From Leifsonia sp040686855 (GTDB taxonomy: Bacteria; Actinomycetota; Actinomycetes; Actinomycetales; Microbacteriaceae), in the NCBI RefSeq assembly GCF_040686855.1, contig NZ_JBFBOG010000001.1:1302001-1366000 (forward strand): DNA of 64,000 nt, given 5' to 3'. Position 1 is the stretch's first letter; the number at the start of each line of letters is the position of its first letter. The translations under genes and the position numbers were made by a program. Below are positions 58,210 through 64,000 of this stretch, piece by piece. Under the pieces are notes generated by a model that was not told the origin of the DNA, searched no databases, and saw nothing but the letters and a program-made list of their open reading frames with translations.

Positions 58210-58853
58210 AGCTGCGTCCCGGAACCGGGGTGACCCAGTTCCAGCGGACCGGTGAGCGGAGCCGGCTCGCGCTCCTGACCGGCGGCCACGCCCGCGTGCG
58301 TGTGGCCGGCGACACCGTGGGCGGCCGTGTGCGGTTCCTTCTGCGGGCACAGCTTTCCGCAGTACGAGCAGATGTAGCCGTCGCCGATCCGCGCCTCGCC
58401 GTTCAGCCGGTACGCGAGCATGCCGCCGCCGGCCTCGAGCACGAACTCGACGAACGCCGGGCGCTCCAGCGAGGGGATGGGCACGCGCATCGCCGCGAAC
58501 GGCTCGCCCTCGTCGTCGAGCGGCACCCACAGCTTCTCGGGGTTGGGGCCGAAGATCGAGCCCGCCTTGTCCACGCGCGCCGGGCGGTGGTCGTCGCGGA
58601 CGTGAAGGATGTGGCCGGCGCGGATCATGTCCCGCGGCATCGCCTGGTACAGCTCCGGCACCCCGTAGGCGATCGTGCCTCGGCGCAGGCGCGAGAACCC
58701 CTCCTCGGAGTCGTCGCCCATCACCACGAACGGCGGCGCCTCCGCGGTGCGCAGCACGATCGCTGTGCCGCCCGACGGGCTGTCCGAGATGAGCTGGAGC
58801 ACCGTCGTCGCCTCGACGAGCGAAGCCCCGTCGGTCAGGGAGGCGTCAGGCAT
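58206..58853 (-). CDS. Unknown protein, paralogue of 59276-59767, with C-terminal Cys/His motif
   Basis: A 215-residue protein. The core (residues 57-150: RRGTIAYGVPELYQAMPRDM and LWVPLDDEGEPF, MRVPIPSLERP) aligns with the product of 59276-59767. After it comes YICSYCGKLCPQKEPHTAAH with Cys162, Cys165, Cys169 and several His, a probable zinc site, and a Gly/Pro-rich tail. I find no known family. It overlaps the DUF6098 gene (8 bases) and the glycosyltransferase gene (4 bases). The ATG at 58853 is the best start. Confidence 0.75.
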   Translation of the reverse strand: MPDASLTDGASLVEATTVLQLISDSPSGGTAIVLRTAEAPPFVVMGDDSEEGFSRLRRGTIAYGVPELYQAMPRDMIRAGHILHVRDDHRPARVDKAGSIFGPNPEKLWVPLDDEGEPFAAMRVPIPSLERPAFVEFVLEAGGGMLAYRLNGEARIGDGYICSYCGKLCPQKEPHTAAHGVAGHTHAGVAAGQEREPAPLTGPLELGHPGSGTQL

Positions 58854-59295
58854 GCGCCACCGACACCAGTTCCGTCTCGCGACGCCCGAGCTCGGCGTCG
58901 AAGCGGGCGCCCCAGACACGGTCCGCCTGGTCGATCAGGCACTCGGCCAGGCGGCCGACCACCTCCACGTCGGCGAGCAGCACCTCGCCATCGGGCGCGT
59001 GCCCGACCTCCCGGCCACGCAGCAGCCACGCGAACCGCTCAGGTCGGGAGCCATCCTGCGGGGCGTGCCGGGGGGCCGGGAGGCGACTAATCTGTCGCGC
59101 GATCCACTCGATCCGGGGCAGCGTCCACCACTCCTCCGCGTCGAGAGGATGCGCGGGCAGGCCAGGCATCGACAGGCCGCTCTCCGCATCCATCGATCCG
59201 GATTCGAGATCGGCGGCGTATCCGGCCGAGAAGCGCACGTGAAGACCGGGGCCGTCGTCGAGCAGGTGCTCGATTTCAGAGAGCTGATAGAGCAC
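58846..59295 (-). CDS. DUF6098 protein
   Basis: A 149-residue protein starting at GTG 59295. VRFSAGYAADLESGSMDAES, MPGLPAHPLDAEEWWTLPR, EWIARQISR and FAWLLRGREVGHAPDGEVLL match DUF6098, an actinobacterial family of unknown function. Embedded between the two paralogous genes, overlapping the first by 20 bases and the second by eight, so the three are translationally coupled. Confidence 0.82.
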   Translation of the reverse strand: MLYQLSEIEHLLDDGPGLHVRFSAGYAADLESGSMDAESGLSMPGLPAHPLDAEEWWTLPRIEWIARQISRLPAPRHAPQDGSRPERFAWLLRGREVGHAPDGEVLLADVEVVGRLAECLIDQADRVWGARFDAELGRRETELVSVAHA

Positions 59296-59767
59296 GGGAT
59301 CCTCCGGTCGGGACGGGCTCGTCGCGATCGGCGACGCGGTAGCGGCACTCCATACGGGTGCGGGAGACGAGCTCGTAGTCGTGCCAGGACGGCCGGTCGA
59401 GCGAGGGGATGGGGATGCGCACGCGTGCGGGAGCCTCCGCCTCATCGTTCAGCGGGACGAACACGGTCACGTCCGACGCGCCGAAGACCGACGCCGAGCA
59501 GGCGAAACGGCCCTGGGCGTAGCCGTCCGAGGTGACGACGACGGCCGGCTCCGACTCCACCGGGAAGTCGTCGCGCGGCAGCTCGCGGTAGGGCTCGGCG
59601 AGCCCGTGGACGCCGGGTCCGCGGCGCATCCGCACGAACAGGTCGCGGCCACCGAACACATCCAGCCGCAGCGAGGAGGGGACCGGCCCGTCGACCAGCA
59701 CTGCGACCGGCGTGCGGGCGCGACGCGGCAGCATCATCAGCACCGCCGTCGCCGTCATATCGCCCAT
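59276..59767 (-). CDS. Unknown protein, paralogue of 58206-58853
   Basis: A 163-residue protein, first gene of the operon. RRGPGVHGLAEPYRELPRDD (48-67) and VTVFVPLNDEAEAPARVRIP (100-119), then IPSLDRP, match the core of the product of 58206-58853. The C-terminal Cys/His motif of that protein is missing. No known domain. Its ATG is at 59767. Confidence 0.75.
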   Translation of the reverse strand: MGDMTATAVLMMLPRRARTPVAVLVDGPVPSSLRLDVFGGRDLFVRMRRGPGVHGLAEPYRELPRDDFPVESEPAVVVTSDGYAQGRFACSASVFGASDVTVFVPLNDEAEAPARVRIPIPSLDRPSWHDYELVSRTRMECRYRVADRDEPVPTGGSRALSAL

Positions 59768-59834
59768 ACAAGTAAAGCTATGGCGCGGGTGACCCTGAAA
59801 GCAGGGGATTGACGATTGCGCGCGCAGGTGCGGG

Positions 59835-60158
59835 TTAGGGGATGTGGTGCCCGATCTCGTCTTCGGGCATGATCACCATGCCGCCGGTGCGCTGCGACGT
59901 GTGCATCAGCGCCTCCAGCCACTGCGGATTGATCGCCGGGGGACGGCTGCCGCTGAACTGGAAGGCGAGCGGGACCTCACGGCTGATCCAGAGCGAGACG
60001 CGCCCCGAACCCTGCTCGACCGGGACGTCCCAGTTCAGCAGGAAGCTCTCGTGACGGCGGAGCTTGGCGACGATCGCGAGCTTCACGTGGCTGAGCACGC
60101 GGTCGTCGAGATCGTATTCCTGGCCCGGGCCGTAGACGAGTTTTCCCATAACCGACAT
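59835..60158 (-). CDS. DUF7882 family protein
   Basis: A 107-residue protein. MGKLVYGPGQEYDLDDRVLS and HVKLAIVAKLRRHESFLLNW match a Microbacteriaceae family now called DUF7882, often mislabelled ATP-dependent DNA ligase. The ATG at 60149 (MGKL...) fits the family start; 60158 has an AAGG five bases upstream. Not related to the ligase catalytic domain. Confidence 0.8.
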   Translation of the reverse strand: MSVMGKLVYGPGQEYDLDDRVLSHVKLAIVAKLRRHESFLLNWDVPVEQGSGRVSLWISREVPLAFQFSGSRPPAINPQWLEALMHTSQRTGGMVIMPEDEIGHHIP

Positions 60159-60223
60159 AGTGCCTTATCGCTGCACCGAAATCCTCTCGTGTCAGGGGGA
60201 TTGACTCCGGTATCAGACCGTGG

Positions 60224-61777
60224 TTAAACCGATTCGGCGCGCAGCCCGGTGTCCCGCAGACATTCGCGGAGGACGTCGCGAGGCAGGTCGTGTGCGGCGA
60301 CCCCGAGCGAGGCGGCGAGTGCGGCCGCCGCTCCCGCGGCCTGACCCAGCATCATGTACTGCGGCTCCATCCGCACCGACGCGAACGCCACCGCGGACGC
60401 CGAGAGGCAGACCGGTACCAGGAGATTGGCGGCGTCCTCGCGCCGTGGCAGCAGAGCACCGTACGGGATGCCGTAGATCGGCACCGGCACCGACAGGTAC
60501 CCTTCGGTGAACACCGTGCCGATGGGGTCCGGGTGCTCGTACACCCAGCGCCAGACCCGCTGAACCTCGCGCACGTCGATGTGGTATGAACCGAGCGCCA
60601 CCGTGTCGGGCGGGACGGCGCCTGCGAGGAGGTCGTGCTCGGTGAGCACCTGCGTCCCCACCATGCGCCGCGCCTCGCGTACGTACAGCTGGTGCGGGAG
60701 GTGGCCGGTGTCGGCGAATTCGGTGCGCGGCAGGCCCCAGCGCGACAGCTCGCGCCGGATCGGGATCGGCACCGCGGGGTCGTGCGACAGGAAGTAGAGG
60801 AAGCCGCGCGTGTGCGTGAGGTGGTGCTGCCGCAGCTCCTCACGGCGCTGCGGCGACGCGTCCGGGTACTCCCACGCCGAGCCGTCGAGCACGCTGAGCG
60901 AGATCGGGCCGAGCGAGTTGCCGTCTGCCATCCCCCCCGGGAGGTTCGGTTCGAGGCCGAGCATCCGTCCGGCTGTCCGCTCCACGCCCTCGCGGCGGTC
61001 GCGGGCGAACAGCCGGCGGCCGAGCTCCCAGTACTCCTCGTCGTAGTCCGCGGGCCGGTCGAACGGGATGCGGTCCGCGGCGGTGGTCAGGCACACCCGG
61101 TAGCCGTACGACATCACCCCGCCGTCGCCCTCGCCGAGTTGTGCGAGCGGCCGGTCGTGCAGCTGCGGCAGGATCCGGCCCTCGGCGCGCCCGGTCGGGT
61201 CGCCGGCGAAAGGGGAGATCCACGGCGGCATGGCGTGCATGCCGGGCACGAGCTCCTGACGCCCGGCGAAGCGCTCGCCGTGGAGGGAGCGGTCCTCGCG
61301 GCCGATCCGATAGGGCACGCCGGCGGCCGCCAGGAGGTCGCCCTCGTAGCTCGTGTCCACGAAGACGGCCGCCTCGAACCGGTCGCCCGCGGTCGTGGTC
61401 ATCGCCCGCAGCTCGCGACCGTCGCGGCCCTCGGTCGTCTCGACCGCGTCCACGCTCGCGTCGAACTCGACCGCGACGCCCGCCTGCTCCAGCCAGCGCC
61501 GGAAGATCGCCTCGGCGACGTGCGGCTCGGGGCCGGCGTAGCGGCCCGGTGCGGTGCCGTAGTGGTCGGCGATGTCCGAGCGCAGCCGGGCCGCGGCGCC
61601 GCCGAGCGCGCGTACGTCGCCCACATCGGTGTAGCCGAGACCGCCGGACGTCATCCCGCCGAGGTGCCGCCCGGGTTCGACGAGGACCACGTGCGCACCG
61701 CCCTCGGCCGCGGCGACCGCGGCGGGCACACCGGCGGACGTGGCGCCGTAGACGACCACGTCGGCGGACCGGCTCAT
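60224..61777 (-). CDS. FAD-dependent oxidoreductase (PF12831 type)
   Basis: A 517-residue flavoprotein. VVVYGATSAGVPAAVAAAEG is the FAD motif and VFVDTSYEGDLLAAAGVPYR a family hallmark, with a C-terminal QYMMLGQAAGAAAALAASLG. This group (FAD-dependent oxidoreductase, PF12831) often sits in carbohydrate-utilisation clusters. The ATG overlaps the TGA of the GH4 gene. It may oxidise a sugar in a GH4-coupled pathway. Confidence 0.88.
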   Translation of the reverse strand: MSRSADVVVYGATSAGVPAAVAAAEGGAHVVLVEPGRHLGGMTSGGLGYTDVGDVRALGGAAARLRSDIADHYGTAPGRYAGPEPHVAEAIFRRWLEQAGVAVEFDASVDAVETTEGRDGRELRAMTTTAGDRFEAAVFVDTSYEGDLLAAAGVPYRIGREDRSLHGERFAGRQELVPGMHAMPPWISPFAGDPTGRAEGRILPQLHDRPLAQLGEGDGGVMSYGYRVCLTTAADRIPFDRPADYDEEYWELGRRLFARDRREGVERTAGRMLGLEPNLPGGMADGNSLGPISLSVLDGSAWEYPDASPQRREELRQHHLTHTRGFLYFLSHDPAVPIPIRRELSRWGLPRTEFADTGHLPHQLYVREARRMVGTQVLTEHDLLAGAVPPDTVALGSYHIDVREVQRVWRWVYEHPDPIGTVFTEGYLSVPVPIYGIPYGALLPRREDAANLLVPVCLSASAVAFASVRMEPQYMMLGQAAGAAAALAASLGVAAHDLPRDVLRECLRDTGLRAESV

Positions 61778-63039
61778 GCGCGCGCGAACTGAGGCAGCAG
61801 CTCGCCGCCGGTCTCGAAGAGGCCGCGTTCGAGAGCGGTCACGAGATCCCATTGCTGCACCAGCGGATGCGCCAGCAGGGCCTTCCGGACCAGCCGGCGG
61901 TCGCCGGTCATGGCGGCGCGCGCGGCGATCCGCTCGTACGCGCTGACGTGCTGGATGAGACCGAGCAGTTCTGGTGCCACCGGTTCCTGAGGCAGCGGAG
62001 TCGCACCGGACGCATCCACCCGGCACAGCGTCTCGATCACGTCGTCGTCGGCCAGGCCCGCGATCAAGCCGTTGTTGCGCACGTTCACGACGTGGTTGTC
62101 GCCGGTGCCCGCGACGAGCGACGCGAGCAGCGCCGTCGCCGCCTCGCTGTAGAAGGCGCCGCCCCGCGCCTCCAGCTGCGGCGGCTTGGTGTCGACCCGC
62201 GGATCCGCGTACAGCTGCAGGAGCTCTCGCTCCACGTCGGCGACGACGGTCGCGCGCGGCGTGCCCGCGTTCATCTCGGCGACCGTGGCGTCGTGCGCGT
62301 AGTAGTACTTCAGGTAGTACGACGGCAGCACACCCAGGTCGCGGATCAGCTCGCCGGGCACGCCCCCGCGCCGGCCGAGCTCGTCGGAGCGCTCCGCGAT
62401 CATGCCGGGCAGCACATCCACGCCGTCCACCCGGATGTGGCGCACCCACGACAGGTGGTTCAGGCCGACCGGGTCGACCTCGACACGGTGCGGCTCGACG
62501 CCGTGCTCGCGCGCGATCCAACGCTGCACGCCGATCGCGAAGTTGCACAGACCGATGGCGTTGTGGCCGTCGTCGAGCAGCGCGCGGGTGTTGATGCCGA
62601 CCGGGTTGGTGAAGTCGACGACCCACGCGCCGGGGTTGGCGCGCTCCCGTGCCTCGCGCGCGATGTCGAGCACGATCGGGACCGTGCGGAGCGCCTTGGC
62701 GAGGCCTCCCGCGCCCGTGGTCTCCTGACCGACGCAGCCGCAGGCGAGCGGGAACAGCTCATCCTGCAGCCGCGCCCGCTGGCCGCCGACGCGGAGCTGG
62801 ATGAGGACCGCGTCCGCGCCTGCGATGGCCGCCGTGCGGTCGGTGGTCAGGGTCACCGGGACGTCCGCGCCCTGGCGGGCGAGCATCCGGCGCACCATGC
62901 CGCCGACGATCTCGAGGCGCGGGCCGTCGATGTCCATGAGCCACAGCTCGTCGACCGTGAGGCGTTCGCGCTCGTTCCACAGGCCCGAGACGAGCTCGGG
63001 CGTGTAGGTGGAGCCGGCGCCGATGACCGTGATCTTCAT
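61774..63039 (-). CDS. Glycoside hydrolase family 4 (6-phospho-beta-glucosidase-like)
   Basis: A 421-residue GH4 enzyme. The NAD-binding motif is VIGAGSTYTPELVSGLW and the metal ligands are in IGLCNFAIGVQRW (Cys) and VGLNHLSWVRHI (His); WVVDFTNPVGI also matches. GH4 enzymes cleave glycosides by a redox-elimination route with NAD+ and Mn2+, usually on 6-phosphorylated substrates. AAAGGA precedes the ATG by six bases. It may act with the BadF-type kinase, though the substrate is not determined. Confidence 0.93.
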   Translation of the reverse strand: MKITVIGAGSTYTPELVSGLWNERERLTVDELWLMDIDGPRLEIVGGMVRRMLARQGADVPVTLTTDRTAAIAGADAVLIQLRVGGQRARLQDELFPLACGCVGQETTGAGGLAKALRTVPIVLDIAREARERANPGAWVVDFTNPVGINTRALLDDGHNAIGLCNFAIGVQRWIAREHGVEPHRVEVDPVGLNHLSWVRHIRVDGVDVLPGMIAERSDELGRRGGVPGELIRDLGVLPSYYLKYYYAHDATVAEMNAGTPRATVVADVERELLQLYADPRVDTKPPQLEARGGAFYSEAATALLASLVAGTGDNHVVNVRNNGLIAGLADDDVIETLCRVDASGATPLPQEPVAPELLGLIQHVSAYERIAARAAMTGDRRLVRKALLAHPLVQQWDLVTALERGLFETGGELLPQFARA

Positions 63040-63068
63040 CGCGGGTCCTTTCTGCGGGGGATGGGAGG

Positions 63069-64000
63069 TCAGCGGGATGCGGTGCGCGCGCGGAGCGCCC
63101 GCACGAGGCCGTCGACCGGGCGGAAGGCGAGCGGCGACGGGTCGAAGCCGCGTTCGCGCAGACCGTCGGAGACGGCGGCGAGGAAACCGGGGTCGGAGAA
63201 CAGGCCGCCGGCGAGGACGGCCGGGGTCCCGGGCGGGACGGGCGCCTCCGGTCCGAAGGCGCCGCGCGTCACCACGCCGGCGAGCAGCAGCGCCTCACCG
63301 GCCGCGCGCGCCATGAGCTCGCCGGCGACGACGTCCCCGTCGGCGGCCGCCTGCGCGACCGTCCGCGCAAGCGCACCGACCGCGTCCATCGTCACGAGGC
63401 CGTCGCGGATGCCGCGTGCGAGCGCCACCGCATCCGACGCACCGGTCGCCGCGAGCAGCAGGGGCAGCAACTCCGTCGCCGGACCGCGCCCGTCCTCGGC
63501 GCGTGCGGCGGCGCGCACCGCCTCGCGGCCGAGAGCGTGCCCGCCGCCCCAGTCGCCACTCACCCAGCCCAGCGCGGGAACCGTCGCAAGCCCGCGCGGC
63601 CCGCGGGCGACGGCGTTGAGTCCCGCTCCGCAGACGATCGCGAGCGCGTCGCCCAAGCCGCCGCCCGCGTCCAGCACGGCGACGACGTCGCCCACCGCCT
63701 CGACCGCGGCGTTCGGGAAGGCCGCCGACAGCGCCTCGGCGTACACGACTTCGTCACCCGGGAAGTCGAGACCCGCCACGGCCGCCGTCACCTCGCCGAC
63801 GAGCAGGCGGTCGACTCCGGCCTCGGCCAGCACCGTGGTGACGACGCTCGCAACCGCTTCGGGGCCGCCGCCGCTGCCGGGGCCGATCGCCCGCGTCCGC
63901 TCGGCGAAGCCGCCCGCGGCGCGGTCGAGCACCACGACTTCCGTCTTGGAGTTGCCGCCGTCGATCGCGACGGCGAACGGCGGTTCGGCTCGGTCTGGCA
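63069..64000 (-). CDS. BadF/BcrA-type sugar kinase (5' end outside window)
   Basis: About 309 codons are visible; the start is beyond base 64000. The phosphate-binding motif AIDGGNSKTEVVVLDR lies near the N-terminus, and VCGAGLNAVARGPRG with LGWVSGDWGGGHALGREAVR, typical for N-acetylglucosamine kinases of the BadF/BadG/BcrA/BcrD ATPase family, follows. The gene is upstream of GH4 with 29 bases between. It would phosphorylate a free amino sugar or related hexose. Confidence 0.88.
   Translation of the reverse strand, partial: PDRAEPPFAVAIDGGNSKTEVVVLDRAAGGFAERTRAIGPGSGGGPEAVASVVTTVLAEAGVDRLLVGEVTAAVAGLDFPGDEVVYAEALSAAFPNAAVEAVGDVVAVLDAGGGLGDALAIVCGAGLNAVARGPRGLATVPALGWVSGDWGGGHALGREAVRAAARAEDGRGPATELLPLLLAATGASDAVALARGIRDGLVTMDAVGALARTVAQAAADGDVVAGELMARAAGEALLLAGVVTRGAFGPEAPVPPGTPAVLAGGLFSDPGFLAAVSDGLRERGFDPSPLAFRPVDGLVRALRARTASR

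Noticed and set aside
59835..60158. ATP-dependent DNA ligase
   Set aside because: Related proteins are sometimes labelled this way, but at 107 residues there is no KxDG motif or nucleotidyltransferase domain.
1..64000. tRNA, rRNA, IS elements or prophage
   Set aside because: No tRNA-like folds with CCA/TTC loops, no rRNA segments, no transposase or integrase and no terminal repeats were seen on either strand.

Overview
The window is a high-GC, gene-dense chromosomal segment with about 78 protein genes. I saw no rRNA, tRNA, CRISPR array, insertion sequence or prophage. Base composition, frequent GTG starts, start/stop overlaps (ATGA, GTGA), a DUF7882 protein of the type common in Microbacteriaceae and general protein style point to an actinobacterium of the family Microbacteriaceae, possibly Leifsonia-like. 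The genus is an inference that needs a similarity search.

Layout. 1-7,320: end of a PrsW-like gene, a TetR regulator facing an SDR gene across a palindromic operator, glutamate decarboxylase, a META-domain lipoprotein, two alpha/beta hydrolases, a zinc alcohol dehydrogenase, and a ChaB-like protein with a small membrane protein. 7,350-10,310: an AraC regulator, an Orn/Lys/Arg-type decarboxylase broken by a frameshift, a DUF4190 protein and a long perfect hairpin. 10,309-17,935: a sugar or Amadori-compound uptake and breakdown cluster (MFS, two ABC permeases, binding protein, LacI regulator, PfkB kinase, FrlB-like SIS deglycase) with two identical 18-bp operator copies. 18,045-24,104: an SDR, a repeat-rich intergenic region, and a molybdenum operon whose genes overlap end to start (oxidoreductase, helical protein, MobA, DUF6457, MoeA). 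24,305-33,157: aquaporin, DUF6328, CinA/PncC, a CDGSH protein coupled to a haem-oxygenase-like protein, a DUF4383/CYP152 P450/glycosyltransferase operon, and a divergent NRAMP transporter co-encoded with PRC-barrel proteins.

33,325-37,377: a PAS-rich hybrid histidine kinase with two response regulators. 37,830-41,975: efeO and efeB without a visible efeU, then a secreted phosphoesterase. 42,039-57,023: mostly single housekeeping or stress genes, among them a NmrA-like reductase, Nudix protein, 5'-3' exonuclease, SGNH-GAF fusion, aldo/keto reductase, TOPRIM protein, TPR protein, HemK-like methylase, flavoprotein and Rieske-FAD oxidoreductase. 57,244-60,158: a four-gene overlapping operon (glycosyltransferase, DUF6098, two paralogous proteins of unknown function) plus DUF7882. 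60,224-64,000: a GH4 glycosidase, an FAD oxidoreductase and a BadF-type sugar kinase.

Two patterns run through the window. Many genes carry a TAnnnT -10 hexamer exactly six bases before the start codon, as expected for leaderless mRNAs. Many operons are coupled by 4-base start/stop overlaps. The most distinctive loci are the FrlB/FrlD-like cluster with its duplicated operator, the paralogue-glycosyltransferase operon at 57-60 kb, the NRAMP/PRC-barrel operon, and short GGAGGA-centred repeats in two intergenic regions 38 kb apart.
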